64,000 nt of DNA. It comes from Homarus americanus (Eukaryota; Arthropoda; Malacostraca; Decapoda; Nephropidae). Below the pieces are notes generated by a model. The model had not been told where the DNA came from, searched no databases, and saw only the letters and a list, made by a program, of their open reading frames with translations. This document shows positions 22,671-34,599 of this stretch, piece after piece. The stretch covers positions 721,596 through 785,595 of the forward strand of contig NW_024724368.1 of the NCBI RefSeq assembly GCF_018991925.1, given 5' to 3'. The translations under genes were made by a program, and so were the position numbers. Numbering within the stretch: position 1 is the stretch's first letter; the number at the start of each line of letters is the position of its first letter.

Positions 22671-25340
22671 AATATATAGTTTGGAACAGACTACAGTATA
22701 ATGGTGATCATCAACAGATCACTAGGCTATGATATACAGTAGATGTGAGCTATTCCCGCTTACAAATTCATAAAAAAATACCTATAGATGGTACAAATTA
22801 TTACTACACACTGCTGTCCCTAGAAGGTCCAATATAAAGCACACACACACAGCATGGCGCTCCCACAGGTTACTTCCAAACGATTCACACCGAAGACTGA
22901 CGTATATTACTCTTGCAAGACGTAAAATGCTCGAAAATTATCGTGTAGCAGCACCTTCGAGCCACTACTCCATCGGCATTTAAATTGTCCTGTTGTTAAG
23001 AGCTATAAATCTTGTACAGTATGATGTGAACTATGAAGCTGACGCACACCAGACGTATCGAACACACTCGCCTGCATATCTTATCAGCAGAATTCGGGAA
23101 GATATATTGCAGAGGAATTTTACTTCTATTTAAGTATTCAGAGCCGACAAAATCTATATTTATTTATTAGGGAGCTTTTTACAGACGACAGGAAACTCAT
23201 GATTTTTTATTAAGCGTCAATTTCTTCTGTGGCTCATTTTCTGTTCCATCGCCATGGTTGACAACGGATGAAAGCCTTCTCTGACGTGTTTTACCATTCT
23301 CGCTCTGTCTGAAGAACAGAGAGAGCGAGAAACTCTAAATTAGCCATTATTTGGTCGAAGACTTTGCGTAGATGGAAGAGAAAGGTAAGGGTGGGGAGGA
23401 GTGGACTAGACTTATGTTTATAGGCATGCGGTCCTCAGTACTAGACCCGAGCAAGGTGTGGACGACATCGACAGGAAGTTGGTCTGGTGAGTAACTGAAG
23501 GAAGGAACACGAGACGGAGAATCTGTGAAGGATTTGGGAATTGCAAGGTAAGATACGCAGAATTTGGTGAGAAGTTGGAGGAGTAAATCTCACGATACAC
23601 AGAACTTCCTGAATTATTGCACGACGGGAAATAGAAGAGAAATCTCGCGGGAAATTATGGCAGTGACTCGTTGAAAAGAGGATTTTTCGAACACACTTTG
23701 GGAGAGATTGAACGAGGCGAATGAACAGCATTGGATGAAATATTACTTTCTTTTTACATATCCTGTATATGAAATTTTATTATGAAGAGAATTTTAACAT
23801 CTACAAAAATTTTGATATTCAAATTTAAAATGGAGAATATTGTCAGATTTTTTATACGTACAAATAAGATGAACTACAAGCAATGACTCGCCCTCTCAAT
23901 ACTCTCGGTAATGAAAAGATTGACATTGCATAAACAAAGAAAATAATGAGGATTATTGATGTAGTGAGTAACACCAACACTCATTCATATTACCATTAAT
24001 CTATGTAATGAAACAAGGATGAAAAATTATAAGGATACTTCCATCTTAATAATCAACATATATTTCTATGGTTTCTTAAAACAAATATTATGTAAGTTGC
24101 GGTGAAATAATATGGTAAGGCCAACTTAATATACACGAAGTTCATGGAAACACTCGACGATGGATGGTGGAAAAACTAAGATTTCCCCCGAGGATTATGG
24201 ATGTACTGGGAAGATACACAATGAGTCTTGAAGTATCGCGGGGGATAAGGTGAAACTTCACCTACAGACAGAGATGTGTCATGTGGCAGAGAACTTTGAC
24301 TACGAGGCAACAGTCACCAAATGGCGCAAAGATCTGCGGCTCAACTAACGCAACACAGCCAGGGTAGCTACTTATGCATTAGGATAGTTAATTTTAAGGT
24401 AATAAAATGGCGGCGAAGGTGTGGCAATTTGAGGAGGCTGGAGGCCACGTTAAAAAAAAAGTTATATTAGTAGTAGTAGCAATATGTTTTTTATGCTAAA
24501 AAAAATCCCCCAAATCAATTTTACGAAGAACCCTTTGCAGGTTACGATAAACCATATAAATAAACGGTGGAGGAATAAAGTCCCGCTTTAAAGTGACCGC
24601 TGCTTGGCCTGTGTGTGTGTGTGTGTGTAGTGAATACTCTACCTCTTTAGTATTCAACAAAAACATTGGTGTAATATAGACTAGAATATGTTTCAGCGCA
24701 CATTAGACCACGCCTACTGTTGGAAAGATACATTAATTCATATATAATTTTCTCTTAGTGTCTGGCTCTCAAGGTAATTTCTGAGTCTATAGGCATTTGG
24801 AACTAACATTTAACTTCAGATGCATATCTATATTTATAAACACAAGTCATTTAACTTGTGTCAGATTTATGGAAGATTTTTCTCTATTTCTACAAAAAAA
24901 GAATCACTTATCTTATAATGAAATGTCACAAGTCGCATAAAATTTATTTCTTCACAAATTCACGAAATCAATGTTTATTTTCTAAAAATTTTAATAAATT
25001 CCAATATCATTCATTAAGTCAGGAACTCTAATATATTGCACTAATTCACTGGACTGATATTATTTCACTAATTCAGTAAATTCCAATACTTATCATTAAT
25101 TCACTGAAAACCAATATTTTTTGTTTTCCACCCTGATTTACCACCGTCGTTATGTCCCCATTAATATTACCGTAATTGGAGGCGGGGATATTTTTAGCCA
25201 AACCAGTAGTGGGAGATCAACAGGTAATTTTTATGTTATATTCCACGTTCAGTATTTTGGTAGTGATGTTCGGTGACGGTGTATGCCGAGCGGGGCTTAA
25301 TACAGCGAACGTGTTATTTTATGGCGCTTGTTCTAAAATT
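22671..25340. other. No gene recognised, 2.7 kb
   Basis: AT-rich sequence with a short (GT)n at about 24611-24628. Minus-strand frames at 23418-23731 are GA-repeat-like and not convincing. I see no exon, RNA gene or known repeat. Confidence 0.5.
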
Positions 25341-25344
25341 CAAT

Positions 25345-25740
25345 TTGGATGGTTGGGAAATAGACGAGGTGACAGATAGTTGGGAAATGGAGGAAAGGAG
25401 GGAAGATGGTTGGGAAATGGAGGAGAGGAGGGAAGGGGATTGGGGAATGGAGGGGAGGAGGGAAGGGGATTGGGGGAATGGAGGGGAGGAGGGATAGTTG
25501 GGGAATTAAGGAGAGGAGGGAAGGTGGTTAAGGAATGAAGGGGAGGAGGAATGGTTGGTGAATGGAGGAGGAATGGCTGGTGAATGGAGGAGGAATGGTT
25601 GAGGAATGGAAAAAAAAGAAAGGTTGGGGAATGGAAGGGATGATGATTGGTTGGGGAATTAAAGGGAAGAGTGATGGTTGGAAATGGAGGGGAGGGAAGA
25701 TTGGGGAAAGGAAAGAGGAGATATAGTTGGAGATAGTTAC
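25345..25740. repeat. GGTTGGGGAATGGAGGGGAG minisatellite, about 20-30 bp
   Basis: The purine-rich unit GGTTGGGGAATGGAGGAG, with GAGGGAAG inserts, recurs about fifteen times. Confidence 0.92.
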
Positions 25741-25963
25741 GAGAGATATAACAAAAGCAATATTTTTAGAGGTCATGTTTTATAAACTGCCATGGAAATT
25801 ATAGTAATAATCATCATTCTAGTAGTAATGCTCCACTACTACCACCACTACTATTTGGTTTTGTCTCCAACCTCCCATAACAACCATACCTTCTCCACAC
25901 ATTTTATTGCCTAACTATCCTAACACAAATTATCTACCCTGGCTGAATTAGTTAGTCGCATAT

Positions 25964-26591
25964 CTATGCGGGATTCCGTGACTGTTGTCTCGTAGTCCAT
26001 GTCAATGACTGATGTTGGTTTAGGGACCAAAGATCTTGTTTCCCCAAGACACAGGAGTGCAGACCTGAGCATGGAGGAGGGTGCTGCTTCTGTTCTGATA
26101 ACACCTCAGCCAGTCTGGCGTAGAAGCACCTTGCATTAGGTCTCATTCCACCCGATGTTGTGAGAACCAAAGGAGTGAAGCTGCCTTGGTCCACATTTCG
26201 GATTCTCTCTGCTCCTACTTTATTCTTTTCATTCTCGTTCCTAGATGTATGAAGACTCGAGAGACAGGACACGGTGGCATGCGGCCAGAGGATAGAATAT
26301 CCTGATATCAAAGAATGTTCGCTCGCCTCTCGTCCAGAATCCTCGATAACTGATGTCCACTCGAGCTTCGTTGGTTGTGTTAGCTGTCCTGTGAGTGAAG
26401 CACTCACCAACCAGTGTGGGAGGAGGGTCAGTTCCACAGTGACGTAGCATATCGCCTTCAATATTTTTGCTGTGAGGTCCCTTACTTCGTGCCTCATGCA
26501 CACAAAAGCATTGGGAGGGCAAACCTTCTACTGGCCTACCGTACCTTAGAGCATTGGCATCTGTAAATTCTTGTTTATTGAGACAAACCAT
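25964..26591 (-). pseudogene. Retrotransposon ORF remnant with restriction-endonuclease-like motif
   Basis: On the minus strand, conserved segments appear in two alternating frames, so at least two or three frameshifts have hit one ORF. In order they are E-F-T-D-A-N-A-L-R-Y-G-R-P-V-E-G-L-P, then H-E-V-R-D-L-T-A-K-I-L-K, then A-R-V-D-I-S-Y-R-G-F-W-T-R-G-E-R, T-F-F-D-I-R-I-F-Y-P, then RNVDQGSFTPLVLTTSGGM and C-F-Y-A-R-L-A-E-V-L-S-E. The 'D-I-S...R-G-F-W-x-R-G-x-R-x-F-F-D-I-R-I' arrangement resembles a PD-(D/E)XK-type nuclease core, and the 'G-S-F-T-P-L-V' block is typical of C-termini of certain invertebrate retrotransposons. I cannot fix the clade. Decayed and presumably inactive. Confidence 0.65.
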
Positions 26592-27814
26592 TTGCCCTTA
26601 TCGGTAACGTAGTTAACCAGTACAACTACTACTACTACTACTAATAATAATAATAATAAATGAATGCATTCTTAGTTGATCATGAAGGGTTTAAAAAATT
26701 GACTTATAATCAAAGAAATAACATAAGTCATGGGGCAACTGATAATAAAAAAGCAGCGCAGCAATAAATCAAACATACACCATATATCTCGTGGCTTGAG
26801 AAGTATAGTACAACAGAGTGGCGGAAAGTAGCGGTAAATCTGGTGGAGACGTCCATAATCCGATATACGCCCAGGTCTCCATGTTGGTGGTGCTCACGAT
26901 GAATAAATCAAGGTGTTGTGGGCGATGTCTCGGGAGGCACTACCAGCGTTACCGTCCCTCTCGCGATTTTGACTTCTATGCCGCCCTGCTACAACACCAA
27001 GGTTTCTCCTCTGAGGCGCCTATGGTTTTGGTCCTTCTTATTTTTGTCTCTTACCTACTGAAGTCAAGTCTTGGCTCTTCAGCGTCGCCGACGAGGGTCC
27101 AGGGTGTTCATCTGTGGCAAGGAGCTGTCCAGGGAAAAAGGTAGCCAGTTTGTTTATATCTTTATATATAATGTACCTCGTTCCTGTATTCAGAAAGACT
27201 ACTACACATTGTAAACTCTAGCAAAATCTCCTCCATTGTGTACGTGTTCTTGCATAGATACAATATTACTATTTGATTATCTATGTTCGTATAACACTAA
27301 TTGCTTCTTAAACTATTCCTACAGCGGCGCGACTCTAAGCACTCCTCCCTGTATACTTATTCCCATACGGCTTAGAACAATCCTCCACCCTAACACGGTT
27401 TTTAGGTAAATACTCATCTTTACGCACGGAACCCCTCTCACACGCGTACTCCCTCTCATCTACTTATCCCTCATACACACAATCCCACTCACCCACACTT
27501 CCTCTCATCCACATACTCTCACCATCGATCTCCACGTCTCATCATTTTTTACTTTTTCTCTCTCCTGCTTCGTCTTCATTCTTACTTACAACAATTATTT
27601 TCCATAAGAATATTTAAAAAAGTTATCAATAGAATAAACAAACTAGCACTTATATTATTCATGACATCTATGTAGCGAAATGTTTGAAAAGATAGTACGA
27701 TTTTTGTGTCATGATTGTGCACCCAAAATAAACGTTTCAAGTTGTGTTGAGAGATTTATGCAGGTGAAGATAATTACATTATAATGCTATAGACATGTAG
27801 AGGACCATAGGGAA
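26592..27814. other. No gene recognised; short (ACT)n/(AAT)n
   Basis: Trinucleotide runs lie at about 26620-26660. An open frame at 26818-27144 matches nothing I know. Confidence 0.5.
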
Positions 27815-28402
27815 TGGTCAGTGACCATAGGAAATGGCCGCCTTGGATCGTTGTGTTGTGGGGGAAGAGGGACGGTGTGTGAGGAAAAACGACCCCCGGC
27901 CACTCTGTTAAGTCAGCTGGAGCAGTTGAGGAGAGAGATAAACGTTTTAAAGGGGGAAAACGAAGCCCTCAGGACTGAACTCCTTCAGGTAGGTGTCCTG
28001 CCTAGCAGGACACTTGCGAAAGAGGGTCAGGAGGAGCAGGGGTTGAGAGTGGTTGTCTCCAAGGGGACTAGGGTCAGACTCAGGAAAGTTGACCAGGGTG
28101 TGGAGTGCAGTAACCCCTACCAAGTGATGGAGGAAGCTGGCGAGGAAGAGAAGAGGAAGGATGGTGTGGTGCCAGGAGAGAAAAGGGCAGTTGTTCAGAC
28201 TCTGCCCAGTGGTAAGGTCGTGGTAGTTGGGGACAGCTAGGTGAGGTTCTTAGATAGGACTTTTTGTGCAAGAGATAGGAAACGTAGGACTAGGGTGTGT
28301 TTTTCTGGAGCTGGGATAGGGCATGTAGCTGAGAGGATAGAGAGGGTTTTGTCAGGGGAGGGTACCAAGCCAGTAGGGTGTCTTAGTGTAGGAGGTAACG
28401 CC
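27815..28402 (+). pseudogene. CR1-type LINE ORF1 fragment (coiled coil + SGNH-like start)
   Basis: One frame runs 27821-28237, with a leucine-rich coiled coil (LLSQLEQLRREINVLKGENE) followed by a charged linker and V-V-V-V-G-D-S, the GDS nucleophile block of an SGNH/GDSL-type esterase domain. A stop at 28238 breaks the frame. The same frame then reads VRFLDRTFCARDRKRRTRVC and G-A-G-I-G-H-V-A-E-R-I and C-L-S-V-G-G-N, the next conserved blocks. ORF1 proteins with this coiled-coil plus esterase layout occur in CR1-like LINEs and are thought to bind RNA and membranes. It is truncated by a (CAT/ATT)n tract. A second copy lies inverted at 52950-53500. Confidence 0.8.
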
Positions 28403-28510
28403 ATTATTATCATTACTATCAACATCATTTTCATCATTACCATTATCATCCTCATTATCATTATCATAATGATCATCATTTTTTTATCATCATTATAATC
28501 ATCATTTTAC
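28403..28510. repeat. (ATT/ATC)n low-complexity tract
   Basis: ATTATCATTACTATCAACAT-like trinucleotide mixtures start exactly where the ORF1 homology ends. Confidence 0.85.
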
Positions 28511-29192
28511 TTCAATAATAACTCCCTGTAAGTGGCCATTTCCCTAGCGTGGCGTGGCTTAACAATACCCATTCAGCCACAGTAATTATTAATTAACCAA
28601 ACTGAATAATCAACTATTAACCGTGATATACTATTAAGATGAGCATTGTGTACCTGGTCGCTGTCCATTCTCTCCATTAGAGGCTTTTTCTAAGTGGCGA
28701 ATGAACGTCGAGAGTAGTGTGAGCTGATGAGCCTAGTGATGGTGAAATTGGTGTCACGTGATATAGGGAACAGTGAGATGACTTAGGTCTCGTTATATTC
28801 ATGGTATAGTGAGATTAGGGATATGTTATGGTATTAATAGGTAGATGTTCGCATCGTCTGGTGAGATTAGGAACATACAGTATTCTGATATTAATAGGTA
28901 GATGCTCGTATCGTCTGGTGAGATTGGGAGACCTTGTAGAATCAGTGGTGAGATTAGTGCCAGTTTGTGAAATTAATTGGGGTGAGAATAGTGTCAGTAT
29001 AAGATATTAAAGTCAGCTTGAGAGAGTAGAGACAGTTTGAGAGATTATTGCTAGCTTGAGAGATTATAGAGACCGCTTGTGTTAATACCAACTTGAGAGA
29101 GTATTGACAGCTTCAGAGAGAAGAACCAGCTTGATAGATTTGAGACAGTTTGAGAGGTTAGAGCCAGCTATAGAGATTAATACCAGTTAGAT
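28511..29192. repeat. Degenerate GAGATTA-rich tandem region
   Basis: From about 28795, a unit with ATTAATAGGTAGATG-TCG and CGTCTGGTGAGATTAGG is duplicated (about 67 bp apart). It is followed by many CTTGAGAGATTA-like short repeats up to 29180. The first 280 bp hold nothing I recognise. Confidence 0.6.
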
Positions 29193-29220
29193 TGGGTTAG
29201 GTTATGTTAGGTTAGGTTAG
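29193..29220 (+). repeat. Short (TTAGG)n-like tract
   Basis: GGGTTAGGTTATGTTAGGTT followed by AGGTTAG: imperfect telomere-type repeats away from any chromosome end visible here. Confidence 0.8.
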
Positions 29221-29867
29221 CATCTAATATTTATGCTCTAATTTGGTAATTCAAAAATGTATTGAAATATATTAGAAACCAAAACTCATTAATTTCAAAA
29301 GAGCCAAACCTAAGCCTTATTTTTCCATATGATTATACGAATTTCATTAAAATATATAAATCATATTTTTTCCCTTTATCAGTATATAAGTCAGAAAACA
29401 CTAAATATTTGTTTTAATTCGAATCTAATTAAAATAAACTTTTCATTATGAAATTTTACTTCTTGATCGATGTTTTAAATAACAGGAATATTGGTTAATT
29501 ATTAAGTTTATAAGCGGACTTAAAAACTAAGAAATGATTTAAAAGATAACTACATCAGGTAAATGAATAAGTGTATGAGATGAGAGGGGAACAGACGAGC
29601 CTACAGTGAACCATCAGGAGGAGCAGATCAAGAGGTGGACAAATGGTAGTGTGGAAACACGACTAAGAGATGGAGCTTTATCTTAGTCGTGTTTCCTTCA
29701 CTATCACCTTACCATCTATCCATTATTAACAATGTTCATGGTGAGCAGATATTAAGCTGGAGGGACGTGCTTGAGACACAAGCAACATCGGTCAAGACTG
29801 AAGACGTATTCAGGACAAAAAGACGAAAATAAAATTTACAAAATATAAGAATAACCAGGAGTAGATA
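29221..29867. other. No gene recognised
   Basis: The sequence is AT-rich. A short hairpin lies at about 29656-29694, where GTGGAAACACGACTAAGA meets its inverse TCTTAGTCGTGTTTCC. Confidence 0.5.
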
Positions 29868-29916
29868 TATAGACCTAGATCTAGATCTAGATATATCTAT
29901 ATCTATATCTATATAT

Positions 29917-30001
<85 letters not shown>
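29868..30001. repeat. (TAGATC)n / (TATATC)n / (TA)n compound microsatellite
   Basis: TAGATCTAGATC passes into TATATCTATATC and then a pure TA run. Confidence 0.95.
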
Positions 30002-30009
<8 letters not shown>

Positions 30010-30021
30010 GGTGTTAGGTAT

Positions 30022-30224
30022 GACTTGCTAGTGATAGATTTGTTTTTAAGGGCACGCCTCACGCAAGGCGCGGGAGATTAAACCCCAAGGCGGAAGCGCG
30101 GATCGGGTTACCCTCGTGTTGGTGAGACAGTCAGCAGGCACCGAACTCGCAGCAACCTTAGGGTTTAATCTCCCGCGCCTTGCGTGAGGCGTGCCCTTAA
30201 AAACAAATCTATCACTAACAAGTC
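30022..30224. repeat. 65-bp near-perfect inverted repeat with 73-bp spacer
   Basis: The arm 30022-30086 and the reverse complement of 30160-30224 match at about 63 of 65 positions (core AAGGGCACGCCTCACGCAAG and GCGCGGGAGATTAAACCC). The GC-rich spacer has no arm homology. Such a structure would fold as a long stable stem. It adjoins a TA tract on the left and a LINE coding scrap on the right. Confidence 0.95.
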
Positions 30225-30257
30225 TACGGACTTGGCGCACCCACATTCAACCACAAC
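30205..30257 (+). mobile_element. 53-bp scrap of Jockey-like LINE coding sequence
   Basis: This segment is identical to 38278-38330 except at two positions. It encodes N-L-S-L-T-S-L-R-T-W-R-T-H-I-Q-P-Q, the same peptide as the linker region of the LINE at 38115. Its left part overlaps the right arm of the inverted repeat. Confidence 0.85.
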
Positions 30258-30262
30258 AATTT

Positions 30263-31624
30263 TTATTCTTTGTCTCTACTGTAGTTATCTTCGATTCATT
30301 CTTTATAAAAAAATGCTTGAAATATAACACAGTATGTACCGAAACATCATTAATCATAATTTTTTCTCTAGATGGCCAATATATTGTTTTATTTGAATAC
30401 AGTTAGTTTTATTATACGTGGCATAACTGTTTATTAACATTCCCAGATACCATTTCCATCCCACCAGAGTTCTGACGACACGACACACTGCTTCTCCTAT
30501 TCGTATGTAAAATTATTTACAATTAATTACATGCGCTATTTGGATCATCTTAGTATGATGATGATGATGGTAATTTAACTATTTAACAAGTAACATCCTG
30601 AAGTCCTGCTTGTAGGTGACATATGCTTCAGTCCTGAAAGACCTATAAGAAGATAGAAAATGTAAATAAGAAGAGGAGGAGGAGATGGAACTGGGTAGGA
30701 AAAAGAACAGGAGGAGGAACAAGAAGAGGAGGAGGATGAACAAGAAGAGGAGGAGAAGGAAGAACGGGAAGAGGAGGAACAACAGGAGAAGGAACAGAAG
30801 GAGGACGTGAGGATATAACAGTTGATTATGTTGCATAAAAAAGTCTAATTTTGAGAGAGTTGTCAAGTCACTACACACAAGATGATGTGAGGAAGGATCG
30901 TAAGGCCCTTACTGAGGACTGCTCTTGCCGTCACTGAACTAAACCCCTCGCCAGACAAGCGGAATCAAGGTGCTGGGGCAGGATGGAGTCGTCAGCGCTT
31001 GAGTGAGGTGACCAAAAGTTGAGGAAATAGATGGATGGTGGCAAGTTACAGGAGTTGGCAGTGCATTAACTCAATTTGTGGGAGGAAGTGTGAGATGGAT
31101 TAGTGCAAGTTGCCGGAGTGTGGTGAGGTGTAGCTGGTGGGACCTTAGTGGTGGTAGTATTTGTGGTAGTGGTTGTGGAGGAGAGGGGAGAGAGGGGAAG
31201 AGGAGAAAGAGGGAAGAGAAGGGAGGGGAGGGAAAAGAAGAGAGAAGAGAGGGGAGGAGGAGGAAGAGAGGGAAAGGGGGGATGGTGGATGGGTGAGTGA
31301 ACACAATGAGGAAGAAATGGATTGGCAGGGAGAGGAAATGGGGAAGCGATGGTTTGAGAGAGGGAGGAAATGAAGGGTTAGCACAAGAGGTGGGGGTAGG
31401 GGAGTGGGACGATTGAAAAAAGCAATAGCAAAGAAGGGATAAGAGAGATAGGCGGTAAGGATAGAGGGATAAGGGAGTAACAGGAAACGTACGAGATAGA
31501 GGAGAGTTACACATGATTGAAACTCTGCAAGTACTTAAAATGGGATGATACTGCACATTCATTAGTACAACTCTCTTGCAGACAGTATAGGAATCATGTC
31601 ATTTAAACAAAATTCAAGCTTTGT

Positions 31625-31626
<2 letters not shown>
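30263..31626. repeat. Purine-rich and AT-rich non-coding DNA
   Basis: (GGA/GAA)n tracts lie at about 30660-30810 and 31175-31400. Proline/serine or glutamate-rich frames across them are artefacts. I see nothing else. Confidence 0.65.

Positions 31627-31669
<43 letters not shown>
31627..31669. repeat. (CT)n microsatellite
   Basis: This is a pure CT run. Confidence 0.96.
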
Positions 31670-31674
<5 letters not shown>

Positions 31675-31799
31675 CGCGGCTTTAATATCTCGCTAATGTC
31701 ATCTAAACTATCCACCAGAGCAACTGTGACCCATTTCGCTTTAGAGTCGCGAAATGACCTCAGATGATTCCTCCTTGAAGCAATATTATGTGGCATTAT

Positions 31800-32115
31800 G
31801 AAAAAGAAAAAGAAGAGGAGAAAGAGGAGAAGCGAGAAATCAGAATGAACAGGAGGAGAAGAGAGAAAAGGGGAAGAATGTAGAGGTTGAAGAAGAAGAC
31901 GAGGAGACGATTCTAGAATGGCAAGTAGGAGGAGGATAAAGAGCAGGAAAAAGAAGTGGTGCAGGAATAGGTGGAAATGAATGACAAGGAGGAAGAGGAG
32001 AATAGTCTATTGACGACGAGGAGGAGGATGAAGAGAAGGGACAAGAAGTGGAGCAGCAAGAGCTGGAAATGAATGACGAGGAAGAAGAGGAGGGGGTAAG
32101 AGGAAGGCGTAAGAG
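31800..32115. repeat. (GAA/GGA)n purine tract
   Basis: A plus-strand purine tract contains imperfect GAGGAGGA and AAGAAGAGG motifs and a roughly 100-bp internal duplication (GAATGACAAGGAGGAAGAGG against GAATGACGAGGAAGAAGAGG). Confidence 0.8.
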
Positions 32116-32172
32116 GACACGAAGAAAGCGTTAAGGAGACGACATAGCAAGATGGGTGGTGGCGATGAAGTG

Positions 32173-32289
<117 letters not shown>

Positions 32290-32786
32290 CACATCGGTGT
32301 GTAATGGTGTCCAAGATGCTTCCCTAAGGGTGTCGCCCATGGTAACACGCTCTCTTGGAACACAATCTGTTCAATACCTGAGACAACGCCTTACCAGGAC
32401 CTTAGCTAAATCACCCAAGGGACACACACATAGTTTTCCTTTTGAGAGAAAAAATAGAGATATCAAGAAATATAGAGGGAGAGAGAGACTTAATATTCTT
32501 ACCAGAACTGAGGCAATTTTTCAGTATGTCACCAGAAAGGAAACATTGTGGTGTATCCCCACTGGATATATCCAATACAACCATCTAGGTATTGGTATAA
32601 AAAAAAGATGATGATGATGTTAAGCTTTTGTGAATGTCTTCCAAGACGTTTTATTCGGATTAAGTCGAAAATTTGGTTGATTAAATATATAAATTTATTT
32701 ATTTATTTATTTTGGAAAGGAGATGATTATTGAGTATAATCCACGCTGATAAACGAAATTTTCAAATCTTTGGGGTAAGTCATGTA

Positions 32787-33041
32787 CAGTATCTCAAAAA
32801 AGTATTTGCCTGGATGGGTCTGATGCCTTCCGAAATTTAACTCGTGATGTCCCGGAAGGGTTGGTGCGCGTGGTTCTGTGGCGTACTGATCCTGCTACAT
32901 ATTAATTACGCCGAAATAAATACACATTGCATTACTAACCTTTTGTTAAACAATATACCAAAGTAAATGCGTGTCCCAATCTATCATCCGTGGTCTCTTA
33001 ATTTTTTACACGGTGTGGACAGATACTTTTTGGAGATACTG
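32787..33041. mobile_element. Tc1-like MITE, 255 bp, TA-flanked
   Basis: The left end CAGTATCTCAAAAAAGTATT and the right end (inverse CAGTATCTCCAAAAAGTATC) form terminal inverted repeats of about 25 bp. Each is bordered by TA (32785-32786 and 33042-33043). AAAAGTAT-type termini are common in Tc1-like elements. It has no transposase ORF. Confidence 0.85.
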
Positions 33042-33704
33042 TACTTACGTGTAGTAATATCCAAGCTGGCTCGTGATGGATCGGAGCTGGTTCACTCTTA
33101 ATTTAAACTTTTGTACCAGGAATTGGTATAACCAAGCTATTTCAACCTGTCTGTGATACTTAACGCCAGGTCTAGGCGGATGACGCAGCGGGTTGGCCTA
33201 TCAGTGCTCACGGTATCAAACCTTGACATGAACACGCGCACACGCCTGTACACGCATTCATGTATACATCCATATACTTTACTTATACACGCAAACGCAT
33301 GTGCACGCTCACGCAGAACCATTCTAGCCAATGTGAATATCATCAATGATTCATAGACGCCTGGAATTTTCTCTCCACTTTTTCCTCTTTTGTGCTAAAC
33401 CTTCACTAAAAGCTTTAGTTTAATCCCCTCCCCCTAGAGCTTCCTGTTATATTTGTTTCATATATGTTGTTTTGTATAGTTTTAGCTTTAGTTGCTTTAA
33501 TTTCAGCAAATTGTTAACCACATTATCATCATTATTATTATTATTGTGTTTAAATGTGTGTTCAAGCACAAACATCAATACAAACCCTCGGTCCCAGTCA
33601 TATATTATCCTCGCTGCTAAATAATAAAATAAAAATACACATATACGAAAGAAAATAAACAAGCAAACAATGTACACACAAACACACACATCCAATCTTT
33701 CTTG

Positions 33705-33735
<31 letters not shown>

Positions 33736-33808
33736 AGACCGTACGACGATCAGTATTACCGAGAAATATTATAATATATGCTGAAGTGAAACTCAAACAC
33801 ACACAAAT
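33042..33808. other. No gene recognised; (CA)n near the end
   Basis: (ATT)n lies at about 33527-33545 and (CA)n at about 33706-33731. Otherwise I see nothing. Confidence 0.5.
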
Positions 33809-33912
33809 ATAGCACGCGGACTTCATGTACAAGCAATACCTCGCTAGTCGGGAGTCGAACCTTGGACCTGTGCTTGTTAATAGGGATCGCTACCACCGCG
33901 CCACAAGGACAA
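33809..33912 (-). mobile_element. tRNA-like short element, minus orientation
   Basis: It starts with ATAGCACGCGGACTT and continues CTAGTCGGGAGTCGAACC. Its reverse complement contains a perfect B box, GGTTCGACTCC, and an A-box-like region in TGGCGCGGTGGTAGCGATCC. It is related to the elements at 34081 and 43763. A SINE or a tRNA-promoter-bearing MITE is likely. Confidence 0.65.
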
Positions 33913-34080
33913 CAAAAAGCAATCCTAGGCTTTGTTATATTCCACACAAAGCCTGTTCATCGTGCTTGTTCAGCGCCGTGAACCTCCATTGGTTTTTGCC
34001 CGTGTCAACTATGTGGTCGGAGTAGCATTTTACCGAATCTAGCTTGGAAACACGAGGGGATATATATATATATATCAGTC

Positions 34081-34222
34081 CATATAGCACGCAGATTTTC
34101 TTATACAAACAATTCCTTGCCTGGCGCCGTGGTGGCGATCCATTTTCACACGCAGAGGTCCAGGGTTCGATTCCCGACTAGTGAGGGGTTGTTTATATAT
34201 GGAAGTCCGCGTGCTATATGTG
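34081..34222 (+). mobile_element. Palindrome-ended tRNA-like element
   Basis: The ends are inverted copies (ATATAGCACGCAGATTTTCT, and on the right GGAAGTCCGCGTGCTATAT). Between them lie GGCGCCGTGGTGGCGATCC (A-box-like) and GGGTTCGATTCCCGACTAG (perfect B box). Combined terminal inverted repeats and a polymerase III promoter are unusual in one short element. Confidence 0.7.
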
Positions 34223-34599
34223 TCTGTGCGCGCGCGCGCGCATGCACGTGTTTTGTTCATTGATATCTTAACCATAACTTAATACAACTAAATAGATTAC
34301 TGTACACTCAGTCATCAGGAAGTGAAAACTTAACTTCTCGTAAGTCGGGTCAATAATTCCTAATACCTCTCCTTCGTCCAATAAAACTCCCACTTTCTGT
34401 AGCTAGAGTCAATAATTCCTCGTCCAGTGACACATTGTCCATTACTCAGGTGTCCCACGGCGTCTCAGTAAGTCACTCTCTGATGGACAGGTAAGAACCC
34501 GCTCCATCACGTTAATGGTTGGTCACACGCCATCTTCTTGGCTTCACCTGTCCTATCCTCCACCCGACCTACACAGCTGTAGTTCTCCTGTTTTGGTGA
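34223..34599. other. No gene recognised
   Basis: An alternating (CG)n patch at 34227-34242 (GCGCGCGCGCGCATGC) could form Z-DNA. I see no exon. Confidence 0.5.

Noticed and set aside
23418..23731. Overlapping minus-strand frames
   Set aside because: Content is low-complexity serine/proline without any family resemblance.
26818..27144. 108-codon open frame
   Set aside because: It has no recognisable domain, no splice context and no repeat relationship; a chance frame is as likely.
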